Notes: a model not told the origin generated them from the letters alone. DNA of 64,000 nt from Heliocidaris erythrogramma (GCA_025617745.1 CM046870.1:7752303-7816302); one strand, 5' to 3'. Numbered from the stretch's first letter, positions 1 to 26,900 are shown. Numbers and translations are program-made.

Positions 1-9
1 GCACACACA

Positions 10-73
10 GCAGCACAGCCAACACAAGTCATGCGCATTTTAGTGCGCGCATGACTTGTGTTGGCTGTGCTGC
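10..73. repeat. perfect 27-bp hairpin palindrome
   Basis: Positions 10-36 are the exact reverse complement of 47-73, with a 10-base loop. The arms contain CACAGCCAACACAAGTCATG. It could be a tiny foldback element or the inner end of a longer element cut by the window edge. No gene is seen around it. Confidence 0.85.
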
Positions 74-713
74 GCTTCTGTGATGTCATCCAGGAAAGCA
101 AATGGCAGCCTCCATGACTGGCGTTTCTATGGGGTTCGTAACCATTTTTATAGACTTCATAATCATATTGCCGACCCGTTTTATAAAACTATTAATACAC
201 GGTTGTGAGTTCGTGCATTAGTGCGATCTGGCAACATGCAGGTTTTTATCGTGGTGTCAAACACACTCGGCTTGCGCCTCGTGCTTATAGTACACCACGA
301 TAAAAACCTTTGTGTTGCAAGATTGCACAAACGCATTCCCAACTATGTATTAATAGTATACTATCATTTAGGCGGGAAAGCCGAGAAGAATGTTTTTAAT
401 TAAGATTAAAAACAGTTTTAATCAACAATATTTTTAACCCACGCAAGATTAAAAGTCATTTTTAACCAAGATTTTTTAATACATGTTTTCACAGTGTAAA
501 GATAGCATGCTTTAATATAAATATTCTAAATCACATTGATAGAATGTCTGACCCATGCTTAAATATGACATACATGTACAGAAGTCAAAGGGGTTCGCAC
601 AAAATGGCCAATAGGCAGGAGCATCGATTGTCCATGGAAACCGCTATTTTTTTCTCGTCACATAGAGGTCATTGAGGAGACCATGATTTGCTTTTCTTCA
701 GCATATTTGCAAG

Positions 714-1823
714 TTAAAAGGGGAAGTCCAACTTGAAATCACATTGGTTTCAAAGGGCAATCCAACATTGGTTGAAGATGATTTGTGAGAAGGCAGAGAA
801 ATAAGAAAAACAGGATGGTGAAAGTTTGAAAGAAATCGGACAAGGAATAAAGTTATGGATGTTTGAAAAATGAAATCACTACATCTATGCGAATCTCAAA
901 TTGGAGATTTGGTGAGTCGATGGTGACATAATGTACTGGTGGACAACTCTCCCATTCGTCGTATAGCGGTTTTCTCGGAAGCGCCTCCACCCTCGAGGCA
1001 GTAATAAAAATATATTGGAGATAGCATATTGTATACATTGTAGGTCCTCATGAAATAAAAAGACCCTACTGACTATAAATACCTTTTGAAAAAAATGACA
1101 TTTTAGTCATTTTGTGTGTTGGAGCGAATGTGGGAGTTGTCCGCAACTACATCACAGTGACATTACCTATTCGGCCAATTTGAAATTCCTATATGTAGTG
1201 ATTACAACTTTCCAAAATCCAACACTTTCTTATTGCTTGTCCGATTTCGTTCAAACTTTCACCAATCTGCATGCTTCTCTGATTTTTCCTCTTTGTTTCA
1301 GAGCAACTTGCCATTAAGGTAGGATTTCCCTGTAATACAACCAGAAATGTTAGAAACAGATCAGTGAAAGTTTGAGCAACTTCCGATAAAAATGAAAAAG
1401 TTAAAAAATTTTGAAGTGGCAATCAATCAAACACAAATTGGCAACTCTATGACGTTTCTTGCAAGGTTCTCTCTTATTTGCTCTGTCCTAAAAAGAAAAT
1501 AGTAAATCATGCATGCACCCTAGATAAAGTAATTGCACATACATGTATGTTTAACACAAACCTTTCTAGACTCTAATCTCTCCGTTCATCAACAACTATT
1601 AAGGAAAATGGAAATGTGTGAAATTTCAGTACAGAGCAGATGAAAGAGGCCATGGAAAGATATGTCTCAGAGTTGCTAATTTGTGTTTGATTGATTACAA
1701 CTTCAAAAAACATTTCCTATCAGACTTGCTCAAACTTTTCTACACTGTTTCCCTCATTTTTTGGCTTTGATTATGATCAACTACAGTTTGTAGATACATG
1801 TATCAGGGTGGACTTCCCCTTTA
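714..1823. mobile_element. non-autonomous TIR element, about 1.1 kb
   Basis: The left end reads TTAAAAGGGGAAGTCCA and the right end is its near reverse complement (1805-1823). Inside are further imperfect inverted segments, for example the text around 862-900 against 1165-1205. No reading frame of meaningful length is present, so this is a MITE-like or composite foldback element. The family name is not known to me. Confidence 0.6.
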
Positions 1824-2222
1824 ATAGATACATGCACATAAAATAATGAAAATATCACTTTCATATACATAGTTTATGTTATTTGAAATGTCAAATTGAA
1901 ATTGCAATTGTTTAGTGTCTCAAATTTAGAAAAATTCATAACTTAAAAAAAAAATGTCTGATTTCATAAACACTTTCACTACTCCTTTTTTTCTAATTTT
2001 TATCCTTTTCTTCAGAGTAACTATTAACTACATGTAGCTGTTTATACTTGAGTGATGATAATGATAATTACGAAAGCAATGATAAGAATAATCAGAGAAT
2101 GAAGCTTCTAGTCTTGCCAACCACATTTTTATGTTGTGCTTTGACCACTGACCAATTTAAAAAAAAAAAAAATTTCTTTCATTAGTATCTTTCATTAGTT
2201 TGATTATATTTTAAAGGTCCAA

Positions 2223-2398
2223 TGGGGTGTTGCAAGAAAGTTGCGATTGATTGCAAGTTGCAACTGATCGGTACTTACCAATCAAAATCATTGTTGCAAG
2301 CACATCCTCTTGAATGGGCAGACCCTGAACCATTCAGAATGGTTGTTCTAATTTGCTTTACAATTTGCAATTGATTGCAACTTTCTTGCAACACCCCA
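2223..2398. mobile_element. palindromic MITE
   Basis: About 176 bp begins TGGGGTGTTGCAAGAAAGTT and ends with the reverse complement of the same string. A second internal pair (GATTGATTGCAAG against the right arm) lengthens the palindrome. It is a non-coding hairpin-type element. Confidence 0.65.
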
Positions 2399-2932
2399 CA
2401 AGCCAATGATCTACTGCATGATAAATAGTTCAGAATTCATGAAAGCCAATACATGTAGCTTTCAAAATGCAAGAACCCCAATTTGCTTAAAATTTGGTTT
2501 GATACAAAGTGTATAGATAGGTATGCCAAATTGTACACATGTACATGTACTTCTGATTTTGTATACAATAGAAAAAATGTTAATGGACTACATGTACATT
2601 ATGCATTCCTCACAATTCAATTTGTTTTGTTAATTGCACATTTCCATTTCCACTGTAGTGTACCTTTCTGTTTCATTTCAACCCCTAATCGTGATCAACA
2701 CAGTACCTGATTTTATTATGCAAAGAAAGGTGGTATCTGTCCCTTATATTGACAGGTTTTCTGATTTCATTCTTTTTTTCTTCTTTTCTTTTTTTCTTAA
2801 AAATTTTTTTAAATAGAAAGAATGTTGATTTTTACGATTTAAATTTGAATTTATTCAATTCAATTCTAAAACGAGACGTAATACACTGATACTGATGATA
2901 GAGTTTAAAATAAGATTCCTTCAAAGTATTAA

Positions 2933-3405
2933 CTCTTTCAGTGCCAATGGCACGTATACGTGACAGATATATGTGACAGACTGGTCATTTTCATTCACCA
3001 ATTACTCAACCACAGGAAAGGTATATGGTGGTCAATCTCGAGCATAAATCAAGCATTCTAAAGATTATAATTATATATGCTAACTTACAAATTTTCAGAA
3101 AAAATTGCAGATTTTTCAAAAGATATTACCTTATTTCAACATTAAACAATAGTAAACAAATGAGAAACCCAAAAATAATGGACAAAAAAGAAAATCAAAT
3201 AACTTTCAATAATTCTTATGCATAAATTTGGGTAAAGTAATAATGTTTGGTATCATAAGAAATGGTAACAAATTTCCTACAAGTTTTGTACATAATATTT
3301 TGTGAAATGATAGATGATTAATGAAGTGCAGACATTTGAAAAGCAAGCATTGATCACATTTTGGTAAAATTTTGAAGAGCGCTAAACCCCTTGGCACAGT
3401 AAGAG
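2933..3405. mobile_element. TTAA-flanked piggyBac-like MITE
   Basis: The element is bounded by TTAA at 2929-2932 and 3406-3409. The ends read CTCTTTCAGTGCCAA on the left and, reverse-complemented, CTCTTACTGTGCCAA on the right. The TTAA duplication and C-starting inverted repeat are typical of piggyBac-type transposition. The interior is AT-rich and has no transposase. Confidence 0.65.
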
Positions 3406-3574
3406 TTAAAAGGAAGAAGCTATTTTTGATGATTTATTTAACCAGAGTTCTATTAAAGAAAGCTAGCTAGTACGTGTAATGTATATCCTTGTAAGTATTA
3501 AACAACGAGGGGACCTACAACTTTAAGTCCTGTCTGAGGGACTTGGTGATGAGAATAAATTGCCTTGCCATCAA

Positions 3575-3668
3575 AGGGCACTAACACATCGACATGAAGT
3601 TGGCTTTGAACCTGGGACCTCTCGGTTACGGGACCAGTGCTCTACCACTAACCATTGCGCCTCTTCTG
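3575..3668 (-). repeat. tRNA-derived SINE head
   Basis: On the minus strand there is an A-box-like TGGTTAGTGGTAGAGC followed about 35 bases later by a B-box-like GGTTCAAAGCC, the two internal RNA polymerase III promoter blocks. The sequence continues leftward into a non-tRNA body ending near 3500. The acceptor stem does not pair as in a functional tRNA, so I call it a SINE head and not a tRNA gene. Confidence 0.55.
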
Positions 3669-3731
3669 TCAGAGATTTTGATGGGAAAATGATTGTTTTT
3701 TTTTACCAATTTCTTTTCTTTGGTTCTTTTT

Positions 3732-4256
3732 TAAAGCTGAATACAACAGTAAACTGGAGGGGGTAACCTCGCTAGTCATAAGGACCGCTATTCATAACGC
3801 GTGACTAAATGAATAACGGTTTTGTATGAAAAGCGGTCCTTATGTATAAGGAGCAAGCCATAGACAAATTACCTTGCTATTCATACATGTAAGGACATCC
3901 GTTCATAAGGACCACTATTCATAACGCGTGTTATTGAATAGCGGTCCTTATGAATAGCAAGGGGACCCGAACTGGAGCTCCTACATAGCGCCATCTTTCA
4001 ATAGGATTTGATAAGTGTCTGTGTCTCTCATTTTCCCATCATGCCCCAGTCTAGTTTGTAAAAGCTTATACCTGCACACATTTTTTCTCAATGCCAAGTC
4101 AAAAATAATAGTTTGAAATATAAAATGTGCCTATTATCCAAACAAGCTGTTTGTCAAAATTCAACATAAAATGCAATTAATTTTCAAATTATAATCTTAA
4201 TTCATCAATCACTGTAAGAGAGCGCTGTTCTGCCAGTTTAATGCCATTTTAAATAT
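3732..4256. repeat. dispersed repeat R2, copy 1 (interrupted)
   Basis: It matches 59869-60162 in the same orientation over text such as CTCATTTTCCCATCATGCCC and AAATATAAAATGTGC. Ends carry an imperfect inverted repeat related to TTAAAGTGCCATTAAACTGG. This copy is split by the palindromic MITE at 3760-3969. Confidence 0.7.
3760..3969. mobile_element. palindromic MITE with 8-bp target duplication
   Basis: The 210-bp element is flanked by AACTGGAG at 3752-3759 and 3970-3977. Ends carry TIRs of the form GGGTAACCTCGCTAGTCATA with internal copies of AAGGACCGCTATTCAT. The R2 copy at 59869 has the corresponding uninterrupted text (apart from one base), so insertion can be read directly. The 8-bp duplication suggests a hAT-type or similar transposase; the family is otherwise unnamed by me. 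Confidence 0.75.
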
Positions 4257-4338
4257 TTCTTAACACCTTGGGGAAATTTATATTTGTGAAGCCAATATTT
4301 CTTGAAAATATTGTTTTTTAGTTCTGAAATGATACATA

Positions 4339-5321
4339 CAGTCATGGAAAAAATTATTAGACCAAGAACGGTTATTGATAGTGTTATTTTTGTGGTAAGA
4401 AGGAAATAAAATATCATAAAAGCGGCTATTATAGCTAATATGCCCAGTAATCCTCAAATTGGCAAGAATCCTACCTAGGATATCAAAAAACAGCAGAACG
4501 GAAGTATAGATAGGATTTGTATGGAGCGGAGGTATATAAAGCGGCTTATAAACTAAGTAATAGATCTAGGGCCTTGTGCAGCAAGATCCTTCGCTGACAA
4601 CTGCTCGTGGTCTAGTGGTAAAGGCGTCTGGTCAGACTGTCGGAGTATAAGCCACTTCGGAGATGCAATCTGAGCATGAGCAGATAAAGGTCATCTGTAC
4701 CAAATTCTAAAACCCACTGACACTAATATTCGATATGTGCTCATGAATGTCGTGTAATCATTATTCAATTATGCACTAATGGTGCATTCCATGATATCCA
4801 GGTGGAAGTATTCTTTTTAAAGGGGGAAACAAAAGCTATTCATGAGGCACCTCTATCACTCCCAGAGTTATTTTTCTGAAGTGCACATAAAGGGACCCTC
4901 CATGTCTAAAATATCTGTGGATATTTGGGGTCATTTGTACCATGCGCTAACCCCGAACTGGCTGTCGGAGTATTCTCTTTCTATACTGCACTCGCGTTTA
5001 AGGTCCCGGGTTCGAATCCCGCTCTTTCTTGCTGATAATTTTTTCAGTTATGAATCGATAATGATACGATAGCGTTTATTCCGTTATAAATAACTGAATT
5101 TCAACAATGAAAACCAAGAAACTAATTATTCACTTGTTCAGGCGGGTTTAATGGCGGCTGGGCATAATAACGACTTTGGCCATAAAAGCAAGGTATAATT
5201 GCTGGAATTTGGTGTTCATTCAATGAAATACAAAGACAAATCATTTTTATAATTTTGTTTGCATATTATAGTACCCTTATTACAGTACAGAAGCTTGGTC
5301 TAATAATTTTTTCCAGGGCTG
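4339..5321. mobile_element. Tc1/mariner-like TIR element carrying split tRNA-like boxes
   Basis: A 983-bp element is flanked by TA on both sides (4337-4338 and 5322-5323). Its terminal repeats contain TGGAAAAAATTATTAGACCA, a pattern common at Tc1-like ends. No transposase frame is present. Inside, an A-box-like TGGTCTAGTGGTAAAGGCG lies at about 4612-4630 and a B-box-like GGTTCGAATCC at about 5009-5019. They are separated by a segment between two direct copies of CTGTCGGAGTAT (4637-4648 and 4972-4983). Confidence 0.7.
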
Positions 5322-5599
5322 TATGTACATATTTATTCTCATACAAAAGAAGAAAAAATTGAATGGATGTCATGTCCCATTTTTCATGGAATTGCCAATT
5401 TGCCATTGGCCCAAAAGGTGATACATGTAGGAAACAAGAGGACAATGACATAGAATTTAAAATTACTCCTGTCATTATGATAATGACATAGAATTTGAAA
5501 TTACTCCTGTCATTATGATAATATTGATGATCAGGCTTTTGTGCAGAAAAAAAAGTTCAGGCATGGTTTAAACTGACAGAAATACAAAGTATATTGCAT

Positions 5600-5735
5600 G
5601 GGAGCGTTTCATCAAGCGTTTTGTCAGTGATTTTTACCGACAAATTTGCTCTCAGCCAATCAGATGCAAGGATTTCAGTAGCTTATAACAGTTGTCGGTA
5701 AAAATCACTGACAAAACACTTGATGAAATGCTCCC
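5600..5735. mobile_element. hairpin MITE, family H copy 1
   Basis: Nearly palindromic arms (GAGCGTTTCATCAAGCGTTT and its complement at the right) enclose a non-palindromic core containing CAGCCAATCAGATGCAAGG. Related copies lie at 24724, 33827 and 63585. No coding capacity. Confidence 0.75.
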
Positions 5736-6213
5736 CTGGTCTTTAATACCAAATCCCATGGTAGTGATCTGGGAGGACCATTGAAGCAGTTTTGCAAGTT
5801 GAAACTATGCACTGACACTCTATTTGTCAATATTGAGTGAAATAAGGCCTTGTGACATCCCAGGGAGGTGGTTTGGGAGCACTAAAACAACTTTGAAGAT
5901 TGAAAGTAGGCATTGACTGATTCATTACCCTTGTCAGTAAGTACCCTTATTGGGGGGGGGGGGGAATCTGCACATGGTTTTTATTTTTTTGAAATTCCTC
6001 ACCCATGGTATCAACACCAAGGGTGTTATGTACATGTACCAGTTGGAGAGAAGTCTGATGATGATAATTTACAAATTATAGAATTCTCATTCTAATTGAA
6101 AACAGATCATTGATTTCTCCCCTCAATGAATGTTGAAACAATTGAAACAACTACTTTCAAGACTACATGTAAATGTACATGTATGTCAAAATGTTCAAAG
6201 GCACATTGTAACA

Positions 6214-7119
6214 TTAAAGGAGAATTACGCTCAAAAATAAAGACGATAGTGTTCAAAGGTGTTATTTATTCCTACTTGTTAGACTATATGGCTTCGCGTC
6301 AAAATATACGAGATCGATACGAATCAATTTTTTCTGAGCAAAATTTACCATCTGCTAGCAATATGTATCGTCTGCTAGCAGCACATGGGGCTGCCATTTT
6401 GTTTATGTGTACAAGAAGATTTTCTTAATCCAAATGCTCAATTGCCTTTTTCAAAATTAAAAACCCATTTGAGATTAAAAATATAGAATAGATATGTCAA
6501 TTTATTTTTAAACTGAAGATTTCCTTATATATTTCTGTTGAAAATCGATATTCGCTTAATATAAATCTATTTTCTCGATACTGGACGTATGGGACGGAGC
6601 AAATTAATTCAAATTTTATGGATGCTTCTTCCCTGAGCATCTATAGCGGCAAACTATGCATTCACCTGCTTTCGGATAATGGACTTGAAAAGTCAGAATG
6701 CATGCTGCATATATTATGTTCTGCTCCGTTTGGCAAACCCAAGAAAATAGATTTTTGTTAAGCAAAACCAGACAATTTAAAAGTATCATAAAGATTTAAT
6801 TTTTATAATACATGTAAACACCCACTTTATATTTTCCGTCACATATGGGATTTTAGGTAATGAAGAAAATCAATTTAGGATTTGGATTCAAAATATCTTC
6901 CTGACTGGAACATTTCTCAATGGTTCATGTACAACTCCAAATCAGCAAGAAAATGGCAGCCCCCATGTAAATGAGTAGGAGACGATACCGGGTGTTGGAA
7001 TATCTTTATTTATACCCTTTTCTGATATCTTATTAGAAAATGATTTAGGCCAATAAGTAGGAATATATTACACCTTCCAATATAAGTAAATTTGTAATCA
7101 GGGCTTAATTCTCCTTTAA
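6214..7119. mobile_element. TIR element, about 0.9 kb
   Basis: The ends are inverted copies of TTAAAGGAGAATTA. Inner inverted segments include TGGGGCTGCCATTTT at about 6387 and its complement near 6953. No transposase is encoded. Confidence 0.55.
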
Positions 7120-10100
7120 GATCTTATAGCACAAAGGAAACTAGACTACAGTCACATAATTTTTTCCATATCCAGTTCATCTACCAGGTACCAAGTAACC
7201 AATTATTTTTGTCAATTATTTTGAATTCCATTTGTGATTTCCAATGCATTTTACTGTAAATATGAAAGGAACTCCAATTTGAGGCTACTGCTCATATTAG
7301 TCTATGGCTGTGCCCACCAAAAGGCAATCAACAATTGTGCAAATCGTTGGATTTGGGCATACACAGCTGTCTTTTGCTTCTATGGACTCGTGGTCTTGTT
7401 CCTTGTGAAAATTTTGTTTGAAAGCCTATTCATATCTATTATTTTTCGAATGGAATTCATGAGATATCCTATTTTTCAGCATGAAAGTGGATGGAGGAAC
7501 TTTACCAAACCAATCAGGACCAAAAATGTGAAAGTTCATTCTTGTGCCTAACAGTACAGCAGATGTACCCATTTTAAGTTACTCTATCATAATTTTTGAT
7601 GCTACAAATTTATGAAGAAAATGAGTGGAATGAGCTTTAAATCCTCAAATTGGCAGCATTTTGAAAAATCAAAATCACAGATCTCCATACAGATGTGGCA
7701 ATTTTTTTTCACTCAATAATTTGTTTCCTCTTGTTAGAAACATAGATTTTATTGGCAAGAAAGTTGCATGAAAGAAGAATTGTTATTGTGATTTATCATG
7801 TATTCATCTGTCCTATTGTTACACGTATTGAAAACTTTCTGATCCAGCCAAGTATTGTCTAGCATACAGGTTGATCATGTGACAGGACTGGCTGGCTGGC
7901 TTGACTTGAAACTCTCAGGTGTGGGCTGGGGCAGGAAATAGGGGGAGAAGTCAGGTGGACATTTCATTCTAATCTTGGCTCCTCAGGAAACGGTAACATG
8001 ACTGATGTTTCTAGGGAAATACCGAATCAGAATGCACAGACGGACAGACGGCTTGATTAAGACAAAAGTGCAGGAAAGGGATGTTGTGAAAATGCTAAAT
8101 TTAACTTGCATCAAAGAGGACACATGTGCAAGAAGAGAAAGACTAGATACATTTTAGCTAATATTACAGGAGAATGAAACTCAACAAACAGCTGATAATC
8201 ATGTGGAAAATTGTCAGCTTGTTCAAAATATCTTGAAAATATTCCAATTTGATTACCCAGTAAGGAGAACATTCTCTGTAAAGTTTGCTGATTCCATGCT
8301 AGATATCCTATGGGGGCTGCCATTCTGAAAAACTGTGATGTCATCATCGTACATGTACATGTCCATTTACCTGTACACAATGGATATGATGTTGCATAAT
8401 GAATAGCTATTGTACAACTAAAGCCACAAATGCAAAATGGCAGCCATCTTGGTACCTCCATTGTCTCACACAGGTGATATCTTATCTAAGAGCGGTTGTA
8501 GGGCTTTGTCACTTCTTAAAGAATTGACAAACCTTTGTCTGACCAAGCAACAACTTGTGCATGCCAAATCCTGCTTAACAAAAGAAACAGCTGAACCATA
8601 TATCTTCACACAAATAGGTTATATGACAGGATAAAAGTATCTTCATTTGAATGTACATGACTACAAAAATGGTTTATTATGAGAAAATCTAGTGTCATGC
8701 ATTCCACGGGTGATCATGAGTGTCTTGTAGCTAGTGTACAGGTCAGTGGGTATCTTACAAATAGAACTGCTCTGACATTACTTTGTAAAGAAAATGGCAG
8801 CCCTCATGGGATAATGTCTAGCAAGGAAACTGCAACTCTTTTAGACACTGCTCTCCTTCTTAAATAATCAAACAGGAGTAATTTCAAGATATTTGTAATA
8901 GGCTGACAATATCTACATGATTATAGGCTACTGTTTGTTCCCTTTCATTTCCCCTTTAAAGCAGGTTGTTTGACAGAGCTCTTACAGAAAGTTTAAAATC
9001 CTGTTTAAAGTCATAGTGGTAAACATTGAGCTCTGTAATAGTTCAAAGTGCTTGAAATAGTTCTGCTCTTTCTACATGTTATATTTGTATTTTCTTTCAT
9101 AGTTTGCACAAAAATTATTCTTACATTTCTAAGATTATAATACTCTTTTCATGCTTACAATGTATCAATACGTACAAGTACATGTTGATGTAGATCAATA
9201 AGCGACATGTACATGAAGTTCAGAAAGAAGAGCATTCTGATTTCAGGAAATCCTATAAAATATGTTCAGCTATTCATACTGCCATCATCTGGAGGACCTA
9301 GAGGACAATTTGTAAAACTTACTACTCTTGAAACTGTGGATGACTCCAAGCCAAGTCCTATGTCAAATATTATTGATAATGATAATTTTCAGTGTAATAA
9401 AAACACATTTTAGAATCAACATTTTGAGCACCTTCTACATGTACATGTAAATGCTTTGGAAATTTAATTATGGCTTTTAGCTGTGGTAGCCAAATTGTTA
9501 TGAACTTCAAGGAATTCTTATAAGGTACATGGGTTGATAGAAATAACTAGATAAAATGCCCCCCAAGAACATTCATGTATATGAACATAAAAAAGGAGCT
9601 TTAATGTAATTTGAGTGTGTCCTTTCTGCCCCACAGCAGACATAATGCATTGCAGACATGTAGGTCTTAGCAAAATAAACATGTACATGTAAAACCTGTC
9701 AATGAACTTAGCAGATCAGTTACATAAAGCAATATACATACATTTAACACCATCAGTCGTGAATTACAGTATGGCGTAAATTCCTTAGTTGTAAGGAGAG
9801 TGCAAATTTTAATGGATGACTGTAATTTCTTTTTCAACTTCTCCATTTAACATAAAACATCTCTGTTCAGGATTACTTTGTGAGAGTATTCTATTATGAA
9901 TGCCTTCTGTGATTAAGCTAAATTACCAATCTGTTTATTTAAATGCCGCAATATTCAGCAGCATACATATATGTACATGTATGTATGCATTTCTATTTGA
10001 TTTTGTAGCAAGCCGCAGTCACAGTGTACAGATACACTGATAGTTATAAAAGAAAGAGAAATTTTACAGCTTTTCACCAATTTTGGCGAGTATTTCTCTT

Positions 10101-10483
10101 TTGCTTGTTCTCATCAGTCCACTGTATACTTTTTATCTTGCAAATTATTAGGACTCCTGTGTATTATAACCTAGCTATAGTCACTGTAAACAATTACATT
10201 TGATGATTTTGTTCCTAAATATAGACCTCCAGACATTTGGAGGGAATAAGAAAGTCCCTGATACTCGGATATTTTACAGTTTTGTACCTAGTTGGCTACA
10301 CTAGGATAATGACACATACAATTTCGAAATAATTAAATGTGCAGTTTAATCTGTTTTGAACATGGACATGAACAATTCTTTTTTTTTTTCCTTTCGAAAC
10401 CTGCAGAAGCTCACATGTTCAATTTCATACTTGAGGACTTTCGCACTACTATACATGTACATGTAGTATGGTATTGTGAAAAT
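7120..10483. other. non-coding stretch, no gene recognised
   Basis: AT-rich sequence with many short ACATGTACATGT-type palindromes. Repeated phrases such as AAAATGGCAGCC recur at about 8434 and 8792, suggesting decayed repeats. Short open frames here show no recognisable domain and no supporting splice context. Confidence 0.5.
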
Positions 10484-10603
10484 CCGGGTCCGCTTGTTAT
10501 TCATAAGGACCGCTATTCATTTAAACACGTGTTATAGATAGCGGTCCTTACGAATAAGTGGTCCTTACGAATAGCGGTCCTTATGACTAGCGAGGTTACC
10601 CCT
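10484..10603. mobile_element. palindromic MITE, second copy of the 3760 family
   Basis: It shares AAGGACCGCTATTCAT and the terminal CTAGCGAGGTTACCC with 3760-3969. The copy is shorter and its left end is diverged. Confidence 0.65.
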
Positions 10604-10895
10604 GAAATCAGTTCTCTTATATATGCTTCAGTGTAGTTAGTTGGAGATTTTACTAGATACCTTTTAAGATGCATTTTCCTGATATACACCCCCACCCCCT
10701 CCCCAGATGGTTCATTCTGATTATTTACCACACTATTTTATTTCATAAATTCCTTAGAAGATGGGAACCTATACCTAATTTGTGACCAGAATTTTTGTAT
10801 CATCATCATCAAAATGAGTGCTTTGGAATATGTCCTAGTACATGTACATGTTATAAACGAGAGATCTGTCTTAAACATTAATTTTCCTAAATGTA

Positions 10896-10914
10896 GTCCC
10901 CCCCCCCCCCCCCC
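10896..10914. repeat. poly-C tract
   Basis: A homopolymer run of C ends in CTCCCA. Similar C or G tracts occur at about 5945, 19210, 29750, 31529 and 55606, several at or inside repeat elements. Confidence 0.9.
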
Positions 10915-11801
10915 CTCCCATTGATGAGTGATTCTGAGTGTTCACCAAGTCCACTTCCTAAATTCCTTGACCATCCATGCCTAATTCTGGAGTTGCTACA
11001 TATAGTTGTGGTCTTTCCAAAGTTTCAAGAACAAAGTCGCTGGACTTTGGCTTCCCTCAAAATATTTTGTACAGTATGCACATGTACAGTACATCAAGCT
11101 CGACAGAAACAGGTGTCCGAGACATGGAACCAAAAATCTTAGTCTGGATCCCCAAAATATCATTTTTTTGATATGGGGCTCCTGCTTGCACACAGACACT
11201 AAAATCTTAGTCTGGACCTCCTACAAAAAACAGTTTGTCTGGAGCCCTGCTTACATAAACGTATAGTAGGCAAGTGGGCTATTTAGAGACCAACTTAAAA
11301 GGGAATGTTTTATAAATAGGACCACTGGAAAAAAGGGGGAAATCATTATTTTTTTAAATTAAAAAGATAATCAGATTTATTTAATTTAAATTATTTTTTT
11401 TTATTTTGTCCGCTTATAGCCGTAAATGTTGCTCCTATGCTTAAAATATATTATTTTGGTAGATCTGATTATCAGACATCATTTAAAGTACAAAAACTTT
11501 CACTTGGATTTTTTTTGGGGGGGCCAAAAACTTAGCAAAATCAAACAGTGAATTTTTAGTGCTTTTTTGGGGTAGCATCAACAAAATCAACAACAGAATT
11601 CCTTGAGTATTTCTTTGTTTTTATTTAAACAGGCGATTTAAAAAAAAAGGCAAATTTATTCGCACTTTAAATCATGATTTAAATCAAGTTGATTTAAATT
11701 GTGCCAACCCTGGGGAATACCATGTATTTTGAGCATTAAATTTGGGTGAGCAGTCCACCAAAGGTTTGATTGGTTTCACTCTTTGTTCCCCTTGCTAACA
11801 G
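10915..11801. other. non-coding upstream of the first CREB exon found
   Basis: The stretch holds an AT-rich repeat remnant (about 11330-11720) with self-similar AAATTTAAATC blocks ending near CCAACCCTGG, reminiscent of a hAT-type end. No earlier CREB exon could be identified in it. Confidence 0.4.
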
Positions 11802-26117
<14,316 letters not shown>

Positions 26118-26336
26118 GGTAAGGAGGAGAGCTTTAAGAAGGTTTTCATTAGGTCCAATTACATACAAAAAATAATTTGTAGTTGTTTAATCATTCAAAC
26201 AATCAAATTATTAATGATTAGAGAATATGAAGGGGAAAATAGTTTCATATTAAGGCTGAATCCAACCACACCCAAAAATAATTTGTGTATCATTTTATAA
26301 ATCATTAAATAAATACAACTTATGAGAGATTCAGAT

Positions 26337-26900
26337 CATTAAAGCCCTGGGGAAATATCCATTTTAATGAAAAGAGGATAGAGAGAAGCAATTTTAAAAA
26401 AGTTCCATCAGAATCGGTTACGAAATGAAAAAGTTAGGAAAGTTTGAAAAGTCTCAATTTCCTTTCTTTGGTGACCCTCAGATTGGCAATGTTGCTTCAT
26501 AATGGCAGGTTTAGTAACAACTCTCAATATGTTTTGTACACAAAATTTCTTATTTTCTCCATTATGTCTAAAGATGCTGCTTGTCTTTTTGTGAACTCAA
26601 CATATGTAGTGTCAAATACATATTCCCAATATGGTATATCTTGAGCTAAGAAGGAGACAAGCTGCACTTTGAGAGATAATGGGGAAAATATGAAATTTTG
26701 TATACAAAACATACAGAGAGTTGTACTACTAAACCTGTCACTTTGAAGCAACATTGTTAGAAAGTAAATTAAGCCTTTCCAAACTTTCGTAACTTTCTCA
26801 TTTCGTAACCAAATTTGATGAACTTTTTTTGAATAGCTTCTCTCTGTCCTCTCTTTGCGTTAAAATTGATTTTTCCCCAGGGTTTCATTCTTCTTTAATG
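26337..26900. mobile_element. foldback element, about 560 bp
   Basis: The left half and right half are imperfect reverse complements along almost their full length: CCCTGGGGAAATATCC against the GATTTTTCCCCAGGG end, and TGTTTTGTACACAAAATTTC against its mate at about 26693. The mirror-image open frames on the two strands are a by-product of the palindrome. Confidence 0.75.

Noticed and set aside
4605..4640. tRNA gene from the A-box-like block
   Set aside because: No B-box at tRNA distance; the matching half is about 380 bp away after an apparent insertion.
8111..8867. Cluster of 60-116-codon frames
   Set aside because: No domain, no splice consensus and overlapping on both strands; they contain repeated AAAATGGCAGCC phrases of non-coding repeats.
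26444..26754. Two opposite-strand frames of 66 and 76 codons
   Set aside because: They mirror each other across the foldback palindrome.
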